From Pseudoalteromonas luteoviolacea (GTDB lineage: Bacteria; Pseudomonadota; Gammaproteobacteria; Enterobacterales; Alteromonadaceae), in NCBI RefSeq assembly GCF_021654285.1, contig NZ_JAKFZS010000018.1, forward strand, positions 62,001-126,000: 64,000 nt of DNA. Direction: 5' to 3'. A program made the position numbers and the translations under genes. Numbering within the stretch: position 1 is the first letter of the stretch; each line of letters opens with the position of its first letter. Of this stretch, positions 9,404 through 19,311 are shown one piece after another. Under the pieces are notes generated by a model, which was not told the DNA's origin, did not search any database, and saw only the letters and a program-made list of their open reading frames with translations.

Positions 9404-9511
9404 GTCGTTATCCTTGTTAGGCCAAATTATATTTATATTAACAAGTTATTTAACATGTCGTCATACCGAAATAAACAGGTAGGATGTGAAGGTTCTATGA
9501 CGCAGTGAGGT

Positions 9512-9535
9512 GGTGACAAGCGTAGGCTTGTCACC
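9512..9535. terminator. Terminator hairpin after TonB receptor
   Basis: GGTGACAAGC (9512-9521), a GTAG loop and GCTTGTCACC (9526-9535) form a perfect 10-base stem 8 bases beyond the stop of the leftward receptor gene. There is no long T run. Confidence 0.6.
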
Positions 9536-9543
9536 AAAGGCGC

Positions 9544-12171
9544 TTAAAATAGATAAGTGACTTTGAGATAACCGCGTCTGCCAACCGTGTCGTAAGTAAA
9601 TACATCTGTATTGGCATCATTCCATGAGGTCAAAAACGGTGGTCGTTTATCAAATAAGTTGTCTATGCCCAAGGACACAACAAGTGTGTCAGATACCGTA
9701 TAACCCAATTGCACATCATGATAAAGGATACTGGGTACTTGGCTGCCAATGGGTCCGCCTTCGTTTTCATCTTGGGCTTTACCGATATACTGTATGCTAT
9801 AGCTGCCTTGCCACTTTGCAGCAGCGACATTGGCAGTTAGATTAGACTTCCACTTCGCAAAGCTTCCCCTATCTGAGGTGATTTTGCTAAGTAACACTTC
9901 TGTTTCTGCGCCGTCAAAAGCGGTGTTTTCATGCTTGAGCAAGCGCGTTGTATCCCAACTGAGTTTGTAGTCGAGATGCTTATAATTAGACGCAAATTTG
10001 ATGTTTAAATCTATTCCTGAGACTTGTTCACTGGCGGCGTTCATCGGGCGCTTTTCAAGTAAGGTGACTTGGTGTGTAATAGTATCTCTGGTAATGCTAT
10101 CGCAATAAGCTTTGTAGGCAAGTGGATCGCTGTAGCAAAGGCGCAGCATGTTAGAACCAGACACACTATTGATGGCGTTATCAACGTCAATATCAAAATA
10201 GTCTAGCGTGGCTGAAAATAATCCGTTTTGGTATACCACGCCCAGTGTAAATGTATTCGCAGTTTCTGGGCCGACTTCGGTGTTGCCGCCCACACCTGTA
10301 CGAATTGTTGAGCCATCTTGTTCAAAGCCATTAGGTACGCCAGCTGCGAGACAGTTATTTAAAATCATGCCTGTTGCGCCGTCGCATGGGTCCATAGTGA
10401 TGAGGTTTTCGATGTTGGTGCCGCCAAATTGCTCGGTAATGGTTGGCGCTCTAAATGCACTAGATCGGACACCTCGTAACAGCCATTGGTCGTTAACTCG
10501 CCAAGTTAATCCCAGTTTATAGGTGGTTTCGGCATCAAAATGCTGATAATCAGAGTAGCGCAGTGCCATATCCGTTTTAACGGATTGCGCGTAGGGTAAG
10601 TCACTTAAAAGTGGAATAGAAAGCTCCAAAAATGCTTCTTTGACTTCGGAGTCGCCAGAAATTGCGTCTTCTTCGCCGTTTTGCATCGCAATCGGATCTG
10701 GGTCACGCCAGCCTTTTTCTTTACGTAGAGTGATACCCGTTGCAAAGACTAAGCTGCCTGCTTTAAGCTCAGTGATATCGCCTGTCAAATCAAAACTAAG
10801 AGATTGAAGTTGGTTGCCGCCAGTTCCTTCGCGTTGGTAAGTAACATAGTCAATGACGTCAGGGCTTAATTCACCGATACCAAAATAATCTCCACAGGGA
10901 ATGGCGGCATTACTTGCTGTGCTACATACATTTGCATCGAGTGTTTGCGCAACTTTAGTATCGTTAAAGTCATAGCTCCAGCCATCGGTTCCGGTATTTC
11001 TGCCCCAGTTATAGCTTGCTTGCCACAACCAGTTATTTGCTAATGTGCCAGAGAGTGCGAATGTGGTTTGTGTGGTGTTGGTTTCTTGATAGAACTCAGG
11101 GTTGGGTACTTCAATATTTCGACGACGCTTTAACGTGAGATCTTGTCCAGTAGGGTTGTAAGTAAACAATCTAGAAACGTTGACAGAGTTAAACCCTCTC
11201 GGTGTGACGACTTGATCTGACTGTCGATTCGCGTAAAGCACAGATGTATCAAGGACAATAGAGTCAGACAGCTCATAAGAGACAAAAGTCGCTAAATTAA
11301 GGCGCTGCATTGGGCTGTATGCATTGAGTGCTTCAAACCAATTGTAGCCGTGCTTGCCATTGTCATAGGCTTCAAAGTGGTCACCATTTTGACCTGCGAC
11401 TTGGTTAAATTGCACTTCTTGTCCATCAGCCAACAGTGCGCGCCCGCCAATGGTTGAACCAGATGAAATACACACAAGTTTGCCATCCACTTCACTTAAT
11501 GGACAGGGGTTACGGGTTGATTGTAAGGCGTTACCGTTGTCGACATAATTAATATTAACGGTGACATGGCCTTTATCAAATGAATTGCCGTAAGACAGGT
11601 TTAGCTCTGCATTTTCAGCATCTTTTTTGCTGCTTTGACCTACTTTTGCAACCAGTGTCGTGCCTTCAAAATTAGACTTGGTGATGATATTGACCACGCC
11701 CGCGACAGCATCGGCACCATATATCGCTGAAGCGCCATCTTTTAAAATATCAATGCGCTCAACGAGTCCCATTGGGATCATATTAAGATCTGGGCTGTCA
11801 TTAGCACCTGTGCCCCCTGCAACGAGGCGCTTACCATTGAGTAAAACCAGAGTACGTTTAATGCCCATACCGCGCAGATTGACTTGCGCGGTGGCGTAGC
11901 CATTGCTAGTCCAGTAGGCATTAGTGGCATTTCCTGCCGGACCTGCTGATGCACTTAAGCTTTGCAATACCTCTTCTAAGTTAGACATACCGGTTATTGC
12001 AAGATCTTCAGCAGTTAAGGTGGTTACCGGGCTGGCTGACTCTAAATCGATATTTTGAATTTTAGAGCCCGTTACCTCAACACGTTCAATGTGTGTTGTT
12101 TGCTGCGCAGAAACAAAATGAGAGAGGCCAAGGCCGAGTAGCGCAAGAGATAATTTTGAATACGAAAACAT
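9544..12171 (-). CDS. TonB-dependent receptor (large, 875 residues)
   Basis: Outer-membrane active transporter. A signal peptide (MFSYSKLSLALLGLGLSHFVSA) leads into a TonB-box-like HIERVEVTGSKI. The plug includes LAITGMSNLEEVLQSL, VNLRGMGIKRTLVLLNGKR and ILKDGASAIYGADAVAGVVNI. A long barrel follows, ending LKVTYLF. The plug sequence belongs to the RGxGxxRTLVLxNGRR subgroup common in Alteromonadales and Sphingomonads, which often take peptides, sugars or other organics rather than siderophores. The reading frame is open 35 codons further upstream, but the chosen ATG starts the signal peptide directly. It is next to the CodB-like permease gene on the same strand, so a nucleobase link is possible but only inferred. 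Confidence 0.9.
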   Translation of the reverse strand: MFSYSKLSLALLGLGLSHFVSAQQTTHIERVEVTGSKIQNIDLESASPVTTLTAEDLAITGMSNLEEVLQSLSASAGPAGNATNAYWTSNGYATAQVNLRGMGIKRTLVLLNGKRLVAGGTGANDSPDLNMIPMGLVERIDILKDGASAIYGADAVAGVVNIITKSNFEGTTLVAKVGQSSKKDAENAELNLSYGNSFDKGHVTVNINYVDNGNALQSTRNPCPLSEVDGKLVCISSGSTIGGRALLADGQEVQFNQVAGQNGDHFEAYDNGKHGYNWFEALNAYSPMQRLNLATFVSYELSDSIVLDTSVLYANRQSDQVVTPRGFNSVNVSRLFTYNPTGQDLTLKRRRNIEVPNPEFYQETNTTQTTFALSGTLANNWLWQASYNWGRNTGTDGWSYDFNDTKVAQTLDANVCSTASNAAIPCGDYFGIGELSPDVIDYVTYQREGTGGNQLQSLSFDLTGDITELKAGSLVFATGITLRKEKGWRDPDPIAMQNGEEDAISGDSEVKEAFLELSIPLLSDLPYAQSVKTDMALRYSDYQHFDAETTYKLGLTWRVNDQWLLRGVRSSAFRAPTITEQFGGTNIENLITMDPCDGATGMILNNCLAAGVPNGFEQDGSTIRTGVGGNTEVGPETANTFTLGVVYQNGLFSATLDYFDIDVDNAINSVSGSNMLRLCYSDPLAYKAYCDSITRDTITHQVTLLEKRPMNAASEQVSGIDLNIKFASNYKHLDYKLSWDTTRLLKHENTAFDGAETEVLLSKITSDRGSFAKWKSNLTANVAAAKWQGSYSIQYIGKAQDENEGGPIGSQVPSILYHDVQLGYTVSDTLVVSLGIDNLFDKRPPFLTSWNDANTDVFTYDTVGRRGYLKVTYLF

Positions 12172-12326
12172 AATGAAAACTCTGAAAAAAACTGCGGCGA
12201 GTATAATGAAGTTGACCTTGTTTGAGATGTGACAAATTGTCGCAGTACAGGAATTTTCTAAAGACTTTACAAACACTTATTAAAAATAAGCAACAAAGGT
12301 GTTGATAATGTAGCCATTAAAAGGGG

Positions 12327-12349
12327 AAGTGCGGCTGAAAGCCGCGCTT
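12327..12349 (-). terminator. Intrinsic terminator after codB-like gene
   Basis: AAGTGCGGC (12327-12335) and GCCGCGCTT (12341-12349) form a GC-rich stem with one mismatch and a five-base loop. On the minus strand it is followed by CCCCTTTT, placing it as the end of the leftward permease transcript. Confidence 0.6.
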
Positions 12350-12360
12350 CATATACTTTA

Positions 12361-13587
12361 TTATTCACGCTCTAGTCGGCCAAATGCCGTTTTACTTAGC
12401 AGAAAAAAGCTGGTGGCACTGGCGAACACGGCATTAATTGGCGTGATCCCCGGTAGCCAATGGCCTGCAGCGATACCGATAAAAACGCTGATGATGGCAG
12501 TCCAGTTTATTGTCCGGCACTGTGCATTTTGCATATTTTGATAGTGCGTTTTATGGGTTAAGTAATGCGTGATCAGCACACCACCAATCGGGGGAATTGC
12601 CGCGGATAGAAAGGTTAACCAGCTAACAAAATGATTGTAGAGCCACAATGCGCAAAGTGTGCCGATGAGGCCATTGATGACGCTAAGGTATTTGCTTGAA
12701 ATCTCTGTGATATTGGCAAACCCAAGTCCAGACGCATAAAGTGCATTATCATTAGTGGTCCAAATATTTAAACCCAGCACAATCATTGCGGGTAATAATA
12801 AGCCTTGCAGCATCAATACCTCAGAAATATCAGACTTCCCCGTTGCTGCGGCGCCTGCACCACCAAATACAAACATTAAGCTGTTGCCTATTAAAAATGC
12901 GATAACTGTGATCAGCACTGCTTTTTTAGCATTTTTGCCAAAGCGCATAAAATCCGCTGTCAGTGTGCCCGCAGAGATAAACGAACCGACTACCAGAGTG
13001 ATCGCTTGAGTTTGACTCAGTGGTGAAGTGATTGGCTTAGCTGCCAAACCTGACAGTCCGCCTGCTCCGTCAATCGCTAACCATACTGAGAATCCGCCGA
13101 GTAGGGCTATGGCTGGCACCGCTATCATTGAGAGGACCATGAGGGCGGAGATCCCAATATATGCAGTGGTGGTCATTAATATGCCTGCAATGAGAATAAG
13201 CCAGTTGATATCAAATCCGGTAATTTTGCTAACAGGCAGCGCAAACATGGCGATACCAACGCCAAACCAGCCCACTTGTGTGCCAGCAAGGAGTGCGGAT
13301 GGCAGCCATGAGCCTTTCAAGCCAAAAGAAAAGCGCGCAAGTAAATGGGTCGAAAGCCCTGTTTTTGCACCGATATAGGCTAAAAACGCAGTGTATATGG
13401 CGAGAATAAGGTTGCCAGCAACAACCGCTGTTATGAAATCAGCTTGTGATAAGCCAACGCCGAGTTTGCCACCTGTCCACATGCTCGCTGAGAAAAAAGT
13501 CAGGCCCAGCATTAACATCGCCATGGCAATGGATGCTCGCCTTGCCACTGTGGGTACAGGTTTTAAATCGAATTCATGCGCTGACAT
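12361..13587 (-). CDS. codB: Cytosine permease-like NCS1 transporter
   Basis: Polytopic inner-membrane protein (408 residues, about twelve helices) of the nucleobase:cation symporter-1 family. The N-terminal segment (ARRASIAMAMLMLGLTFFSASMW), the region around LARFSFGLKGSWLPSALLAGTQVGWFGVG, and LTADFMRFGKNAKKA match CodB-type cytosine permeases. It would import cytosine or a related base with a proton or sodium ion. No cytosine deaminase gene lies next to it, so codB is a family-level name. The TonB receptor immediately downstream could be its outer-membrane counterpart. Transcription is divergent from the helicase gene. Confidence 0.78.
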   Translation of the reverse strand: MSAHEFDLKPVPTVARRASIAMAMLMLGLTFFSASMWTGGKLGVGLSQADFITAVVAGNLILAIYTAFLAYIGAKTGLSTHLLARFSFGLKGSWLPSALLAGTQVGWFGVGIAMFALPVSKITGFDINWLILIAGILMTTTAYIGISALMVLSMIAVPAIALLGGFSVWLAIDGAGGLSGLAAKPITSPLSQTQAITLVVGSFISAGTLTADFMRFGKNAKKAVLITVIAFLIGNSLMFVFGGAGAAATGKSDISEVLMLQGLLLPAMIVLGLNIWTTNDNALYASGLGFANITEISSKYLSVINGLIGTLCALWLYNHFVSWLTFLSAAIPPIGGVLITHYLTHKTHYQNMQNAQCRTINWTAIISVFIGIAAGHWLPGITPINAVFASATSFFLLSKTAFGRLERE

Positions 13588-13730
13588 AAGGGCTCCATTT
13601 TACTGTGTAAGTATAAAGTGTATTGTGAAATTGCAGCACAATTATGGAGAGTTAACTTTATTACACTGTACACAAGTGTGTTCTGGGTTTGTTATACTGG
13701 GCGAATCTTTGGCAGTACTAATGGGCACCT

Positions 13731-14963
13731 ATGTCTTTCCAATCTTTAAATCTTGCAGATGAACTCAATCAAGCGCTAGCACAGTTAGAGTTTACTGAGC
13801 CAACACAAATTCAAGCGCTGAGTATTCCACTCATTCTACAGGGCAAAGACTTACTGGCCACAGCCCAGACAGGCACAGGTAAAACTGCAGCGTTTATGCT
13901 GCCGATCTTAAATACCCTATTGCAAAGTGAATTTGATACGCCCGCAGTACGCGCTTTGGTACTTGCACCGACTCGAGAGCTGGCGCAACAGGTTGCGAAA
14001 GACACCAAACGCTTGGCCAAGTTCAGTCACTTAAAGGTGGCTTGCTTGTATGGCGGGGCCAATATTAGTCCTCAAGAAAAGATCTTAAAAGAAGGGGTCG
14101 ACATCGTCATCGCCACGCCTGGACGGTTGTTGGATCACATGATCAAAGGGACTTTGTCTCTCAATGCCATTTCTCACCTAGTGTTTGATGAAGCTGACCG
14201 TATGTTAGATATGGGCTTTATCGGCGAAATTAAGCGCATTATGCGTAAAATGCCTGAAAAGCGTCAAACAATGTTGTTCTCGGCAACAATGGATGAGAGC
14301 GTGCTGACGCAGGTAAAAATGTGGCTGAATACCCCTGAACGCGTTGGCGTTGAGCAGCAAAACAGCACGGCAGACAAGGTAGAGCAAACCTTTTATGCGG
14401 TAGATGAAGACCGTAAACGTGAACTGATCTCGCACTTAATAGGTAAAAATAACTGGCAGCAGGTGCTGGTATTTACACGGACTAAAAAGAGCGCAGATGA
14501 GTATGCAAGTGAGCTGAATAAAGATGGTTTGGCGACGCTTTCTATCCATGGTGATAAGTCTCAAGGCGCACGAGAACGTGCACTAGAGCAATTCAAATCA
14601 GGTAAAACACGCGTGCTTGTGGCAACGGACGTTGCAGCACGCGGTATTGATATTAAAGCATTAAGTTATGTCATTAATGCAGAGCTGCCGTATGTCGCAG
14701 AAGATTATATTCATCGTATTGGGCGAACAGGCCGTGCTGGAAACAGCGGCCAATCAATTTCTTTAGTGAGTATCGATGAGCAGTGGTTATTGGAAGAAAT
14801 AGAAGTATTACTCGATACCCGACTCACACCGCAGTGGTTGGCAGGGTATGAGCCCGATTTAACCAAAGAGCCCAAAGACAATCGTAAAAACTCTGCGAAG
14901 TCGAGAAAGCAAAGAGATAAAAAGCGTGTTCTAGGGCAGCGCACAAGGCGTAGAAAAAAATAA
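13731..14963 (+). CDS. rhlE: DEAD-box ATP-dependent RNA helicase, RhlE-like
   Basis: RNA helicase of 410 residues. In order: the Q motif (FTEPTQIQ), motif I AQTGTGKT, Ia PTRELAQQV, Ib TPGRLLDHM, motif II DEAD with RMLDMGF, motif III SAT, then the second RecA domain with VATDVAARGID and HRIGRTGRAG. The C-terminal tail is very basic (KSRKQRDKKRVLGQRTRRRKK), suited to RNA binding. Such helicases remodel RNA during ribosome assembly and degradation. The short tail and motif details point to the RhlE group, but SrmB-like assignment is possible. The ribosome site is weak. Confidence 0.9.
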   Translation: MSFQSLNLADELNQALAQLEFTEPTQIQALSIPLILQGKDLLATAQTGTGKTAAFMLPILNTLLQSEFDTPAVRALVLAPTRELAQQVAKDTKRLAKFSHLKVACLYGGANISPQEKILKEGVDIVIATPGRLLDHMIKGTLSLNAISHLVFDEADRMLDMGFIGEIKRIMRKMPEKRQTMLFSATMDESVLTQVKMWLNTPERVGVEQQNSTADKVEQTFYAVDEDRKRELISHLIGKNNWQQVLVFTRTKKSADEYASELNKDGLATLSIHGDKSQGARERALEQFKSGKTRVLVATDVAARGIDIKALSYVINAELPYVAEDYIHRIGRTGRAGNSGQSISLVSIDEQWLLEEIEVLLDTRLTPQWLAGYEPDLTKEPKDNRKNSAKSRKQRDKKRVLGQRTRRRKK

Positions 14964-14969
14964 CGGTTT

Positions 14970-14992
14970 AAGGGGGTCACAAGCCCCTTTTT
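14970..14992 (+). terminator. Rho-independent terminator of helicase gene
   Basis: AAGGGG (14970-14975) pairs with CCCCTT (14984-14989) across an 8-base loop and runs into five T, just downstream of the helicase stop codon. Confidence 0.75.
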
Positions 14993-15206
14993 AATTTCAG
15001 AAGTTTATCAACGCTCGTAATGCTACAGTATTTAGCTTGAGCGTGATTTCGGCTAAAAAGGCAGATTAAGTTACCAAAGATGTGGTGTTGAGTAATTATT
15101 AACAATTTAATTTTATTTACAATTGTACAATTATCTTTCTTGAATATGTTAAATGATGCATGTACCCTGCGTGCAATTTAATCAATCATAATTTGGGAAC
15201 AAGCGA

Positions 15207-18200
15207 GTGACATCAGCAATCTCAAAAGCATGTTTATTTGCATTTTCTTTATTCATCCTCGGTTGCGGTGGTGGCGGCGGTGAAAAACAGCAGCCGGAAA
15301 CTAATCTGACGGAAACGCCAAAGGTGACGCCAGAGCCAGAACCTCAGCCAGAGCCAGAACCTCAGCCAGAGCCAGAACCTCAACCAGAGCCAGAACCTCA
15401 ACCAGAGCCAAAGAATGAAGCGCCAATAGTGGTTATTGAAGGCACTTCCTCTGGCCAAGAACAAGAGCAGATAGTTTTGGTTGCCAAATCTTCAGATGTA
15501 GATGGCTCTATTGTCAGTTATCAATGGGACCATGACTCAGATATGGTGCTTGAGATAGCTGGAGAGGCAACTGAACAATTAACTCTTAGCACACCTGATA
15601 TTCAGCAAGATGTCACAGTTACATTCACAGTAACAGTTACAGATAATCAAGGTGCATCAGAGAGCGCTTCACACACAGTGCAGTTTGCACGAAATGAATT
15701 TGCATTCCAATTGAGAGGCTTGGTGACAGATCAGCCTATCTCCAATGCAATAGTGACTGCAACGATTGGTAATGAGACGTTCAGCGCAACAGCCGATGCT
15801 TTGGGAGAATATACACTTGATATTATTGCTGACGAAGCAAGTCAGGCGGCGCTGCTTCAATTGCATGCGCAGGGCGTTGATGCGCAGTCTCGTGTAGAGT
15901 TTATTTCACAATTGCCAAGCGTCGAACTGATACACAGCAAAGTCGGTGATGATAATGTTTTGGACGCTTCAGAGATATTCGGTGTTAATATAACCAATGT
16001 AACAACAGCTGAATATGTACAATTATCCGAGCATCAGGGGGCTTTTGACTCGCAAGCTCAGCTGCAAGATGCTCTGCTGATGGTCGATACTGCGGACAAG
16101 ATAAAGCTAGCAACCTTAATTAAAGCCTTAGTTGATGACAATATTGACCTGATGCCCGCAGAGTTCAGTTCAACACTAACACTGGCTCAAGATACAGCAG
16201 GCGCAGATCAACTCTACTCCGAGCTAGAGGTGGCACATCCTGAGTTGCTTAAAAAAGCTGAGGAAGCTTTACTCAAAGATACGACGCTGTTACCTGGTTT
16301 AACATCGGAGTTGCTGGGTGACTATACATTGACAATCCCAAATAAAATGCATGGTCTGCTTGTCCACTTGTCATTTAACGATGATGGGACTGGCCAAATT
16401 GTTGCTGAAGAAGAGAGAAGCTTTGATTGGGAAAAAATGGGCCAAACGGTTACGCTATCTTTTGCTGAGCCTGTGACCATTGTACCTGCGGGTATTAAAT
16501 CGGATTACGGCCCTAGCTTGAAAACAGTGCTAAACACTCTAACTTTTGATGTGTTGGAAGAGCGCGGCGGTATCATCACTGTTCATGCTTCGTATCAACA
16601 TGGGTTGGATCTGGAATTTTTACCAGAACTCATGACAATTGATACAGAAACTGTTGCACATCTCTACAAAACACTGCCAAATCTTCCAATTAGTCGCGAT
16701 GAACTCATTGGCGTTTGGTATCTTCAACACCACCTGTTAGGTCATAGCTTAAGTGAGTCTGTAAAATTAGAGCTATTGGAAGACGGTACGGCTAACCAAG
16801 CATCAGTTAATACAGATTGGCAGTGGCAGCTCAATGGCAGTACGTTAACATTAGAAAGTAACGATAAGACATTAACTTATCAGATTCTAGACTACGCAGA
16901 TGGGCAGTTAAATACCATGGTAAAAGGCCATGTTTCAGACAGCCTTAGTACACGTAATGGTGCTGTATTTGTAAAACACCAAGCTGTAGATTTCGATACT
17001 CTAAACGTCGCCGGAAGTTGGTCTATTTCACGTTCACAATATGATGAACAGCAGTATTTCTTTTTTGACGATAACCGTTATTTTTCAGAACTTGGGAAGT
17101 CGAGTGTTTGGGCTCTAGAGCAAGGTAAACTTGAACTGGGTGAGTATTTATGGAATGGCACACACGTAGAGCAATGTGATGTGAGTCAAGCATCTTGCAT
17201 TTATAACGTCACCGATGAGTTTGAACTGATTGGCATATATGGCAAAGAAGTTGCCATCAATCACAATATACTTCGAACAACGAGTGTGACAGAAGATAAA
17301 TCTCAGTCATTGTTGAGGTTTTTTACCCTTGATCAAAACCAGGGAAATTGGTCGGGAAAATTAGCGCCTATCGGTTTGGAACAGGTACTATATGGTACTG
17401 AAGAAACACTGACATTCGATAAGCATTGCCCTGAAGGTCTATGTCACCCAGTGGCTGAATATCAAGGGAAGACTTATCGAATTGAAGAGCAGGGTTCAGT
17501 GATGCTGCTGTCTAATGACGAAACTGGAGAGCAATTGGTATTGGCTGTAAAAGTGTTATCAGCTACGGAACTAGAAGTGTGTATTCGCTCGACTAACGGT
17601 CAATGCGATACGTCAAATACTTCTTTATTCTCTACCCTAGGTGCTGAATTAGATTTCAATATTACGATTGAAGGTGAAGGAAACCTACTCGCGCATACTG
17701 ATAAGCCAAGGCTTGGGGAAACATTATCATTGACTGTAATTCCAAGCCCGGGGTATATGGTCAGTAAAATATCAGGTTGTAATGGCCACTTTGAAGAGCA
17801 GAATATGACGTTTTACGTATACTCTCCAGCTGAGTCATGCCATATAACTGCTAAATTCATAAAGTATGAACCACTTGTTGGTGAAAATCGCTTGGTTAGA
17901 AAAGGCTTTTATGCGCCCTCTTTCTTTGATTTTAAAATTCTTGCTTCCGGTAGTGGCATGATCGCTAGATCTGGCTTTTATCCATACTTTACTTGGCAGG
18001 AAAAAGCGAATGGTGGACTAACCGCACAACTTGAACAACCAACGTATGCAGGTCAAGAAGTCTCTACTTCTGATGCTAGCATTTCATATGATATTGAAAT
18101 TACTGGCTTTGAATTAATTCGCCATACTGATGGTGTTGAAGTGACATGGCATCGTCAATTAAGTATAGGTGGAGTAGTTCACAGTGTAGATAGCATGACT

Positions 18201-19253
18201 GAGATGTTAGATAACATAAGCGACTTTGAAAAGATCACACTAACTCATGATGACATGGTAGGTACTTGGTCATTGGGGTATGGAGACAATGAATTCGATT
18301 ACTTTTCTAAAAATAAGAATAGCGACTATCTACGTTTTTTGTCGACATATAAACTTATCTTAAATGAACATGGTGATGGAGAAATCGTAGATGCATTTGG
18401 TCGAACCCCTATTAATTGGGTTCTTGGCGATGATTATCTTGAGCTTCAACAACTGGATGGTCAAAATCATGTGATTCGTATTTCTCTATGGAATAAATTA
18501 GATAGCGGTTTTCAATTCAACACTCAGTTGGTTACTGGGAGTCATATGGCGCCCATTAGCAGTGGAACAGGTCTGATGGTAAAGCATCATGTTTCAGCCC
18601 CTGATATCATCAGTAAAACGGGAGCGTGGCGTTTTAAGGAAGGCAGTCACTTTGATGTACTGAGAGGGGTGGAAGTCTACGATAATGGTGTTACAAGACT
18701 GGGTGCAGATTTTAATTATCACCATACTTCAGTGGAAGGTAATGTTATATATATGGAAAACCTTTGGGATTATAAACAAAATATCATCGATCCAAATTGC
18801 TCAATTGATAAAATTGAATGCTCATTGCACTCATCCTTAACATTTGAGCTTATCGCAACAGGCGAAAATAAGTTGTATGTTTTGGAAACCCCCGTGTTTG
18901 CACCGGATGCTTTTCCGTCATCGGTGCTCAGAGTGGTAGAGTATAACCCCTCCGGTTTTGAAAAGTTTGAGCATTATATGCTTGCAAAATTGAAATTTAA
19001 CCAGCAGGTTGGTGATACACAATTAGAATGGCGCACTGGCATAGATCATAGTAGTAATGGGGTAATCATCACTACACCAGATGGTCAGTTTCCAGCGATT
19101 CTAGATGAACAAGGCAGAATTGTGTATGACAATCAGGGGGAGAACCATTATTTACAAGTGATTGATGCCAGCCTTGATGGGGTGAAAATATGTCATTACT
19201 CTGAACATGATGTGTGTAGTGCTGACAATGAACTGTTTTTAACCTACCCATAG
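15207..19253 (+). CDS. Large multidomain exported lipoprotein
   Basis: A 1348-residue surface or periplasmic lipoprotein starting at a GTG. The signal peptide ends in a lipobox (LFILGC) followed by a glycine string. Next comes a Pro-Glu repeat spacer (residues about 42-68), then a PKD/cadherin-like beta domain (about 70-165, with SSDVDGSIVSYQWDHDSD), a carboxypeptidase-regulatory-like domain (LRGLVTDQPISNAIVTATI), and several related beta modules each opening with a Gly-x-Trp phrase (GVWYLQ, GSWSIS, GTWSLG, GAWRFK). A segment with GEGNLLAHTDKPRLGETLSLTV resembles divergent InlB B-repeats. No catalytic motif was seen. The domain set suggests adhesion or a matrix role. It is transcribed alone and bounded by terminators. 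Confidence 0.8.
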   Translation: MTSAISKACLFAFSLFILGCGGGGGEKQQPETNLTETPKVTPEPEPQPEPEPQPEPEPQPEPEPQPEPKNEAPIVVIEGTSSGQEQEQIVLVAKSSDVDGSIVSYQWDHDSDMVLEIAGEATEQLTLSTPDIQQDVTVTFTVTVTDNQGASESASHTVQFARNEFAFQLRGLVTDQPISNAIVTATIGNETFSATADALGEYTLDIIADEASQAALLQLHAQGVDAQSRVEFISQLPSVELIHSKVGDDNVLDASEIFGVNITNVTTAEYVQLSEHQGAFDSQAQLQDALLMVDTADKIKLATLIKALVDDNIDLMPAEFSSTLTLAQDTAGADQLYSELEVAHPELLKKAEEALLKDTTLLPGLTSELLGDYTLTIPNKMHGLLVHLSFNDDGTGQIVAEEERSFDWEKMGQTVTLSFAEPVTIVPAGIKSDYGPSLKTVLNTLTFDVLEERGGIITVHASYQHGLDLEFLPELMTIDTETVAHLYKTLPNLPISRDELIGVWYLQHHLLGHSLSESVKLELLEDGTANQASVNTDWQWQLNGSTLTLESNDKTLTYQILDYADGQLNTMVKGHVSDSLSTRNGAVFVKHQAVDFDTLNVAGSWSISRSQYDEQQYFFFDDNRYFSELGKSSVWALEQGKLELGEYLWNGTHVEQCDVSQASCIYNVTDEFELIGIYGKEVAINHNILRTTSVTEDKSQSLLRFFTLDQNQGNWSGKLAPIGLEQVLYGTEETLTFDKHCPEGLCHPVAEYQGKTYRIEEQGSVMLLSNDETGEQLVLAVKVLSATELEVCIRSTNGQCDTSNTSLFSTLGAELDFNITIEGEGNLLAHTDKPRLGETLSLTVIPSPGYMVSKISGCNGHFEEQNMTFYVYSPAESCHITAKFIKYEPLVGENRLVRKGFYAPSFFDFKILASGSGMIARSGFYPYFTWQEKANGGLTAQLEQPTYAGQEVSTSDASISYDIEITGFELIRHTDGVEVTWHRQLSIGGVVHSVDSMTEMLDNISDFEKITLTHDDMVGTWSLGYGDNEFDYFSKNKNSDYLRFLSTYKLILNEHGDGEIVDAFGRTPINWVLGDDYLELQQLDGQNHVIRISLWNKLDSGFQFNTQLVTGSHMAPISSGTGLMVKHHVSAPDIISKTGAWRFKEGSHFDVLRGVEVYDNGVTRLGADFNYHHTSVEGNVIYMENLWDYKQNIIDPNCSIDKIECSLHSSLTFELIATGENKLYVLETPVFAPDAFPSSVLRVVEYNPSGFEKFEHYMLAKLKFNQQVGDTQLEWRTGIDHSSNGVIITTPDGQFPAILDEQGRIVYDNQGENHYLQVIDASLDGVKICHYSEHDVCSADNELFLTYP
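15330..15410 (+). repeat. In-frame 18-base tandem repeat (Pro-Glu spacer)
   Basis: About 4.5 copies of an 18-base unit (CCAGAGCCAGAACCTCAG with third-base variants in later copies) encode PEPEPQ repeats. They form an extended acidic, proline-rich stalk between the lipid anchor and the first folded domain of the lipoprotein. Such repeats can change copy number by slippage without breaking the frame. Confidence 0.9.
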
Positions 19254-19265
19254 TATATCTTCAAG

Positions 19266-19295
19266 TAGGCAACTGCGCGGCGTCGCTGTTGCCTA
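19266..19295. terminator. Bidirectional terminator hairpin
   Basis: TAGGCAAC (19266-19273) pairs with GTTGCCTA (19288-19295) between the convergent lipoprotein and decarboxylase genes. Confidence 0.6.
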
Positions 19296-19311
19296 TTACT
19301 GAGTTCTATGA

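Noticed and set aside
15330..15410. CRISPR array
   Set aside because: The repeats are contiguous 18-base units without spacers and are in frame with the lipoprotein; no cas genes are present.
15249..15464. Minus-strand Leu/Trp/Arg-rich frame opposite the lipoprotein gene
   Set aside because: It is the antisense of the Pro-Glu repeat and has no independent support.
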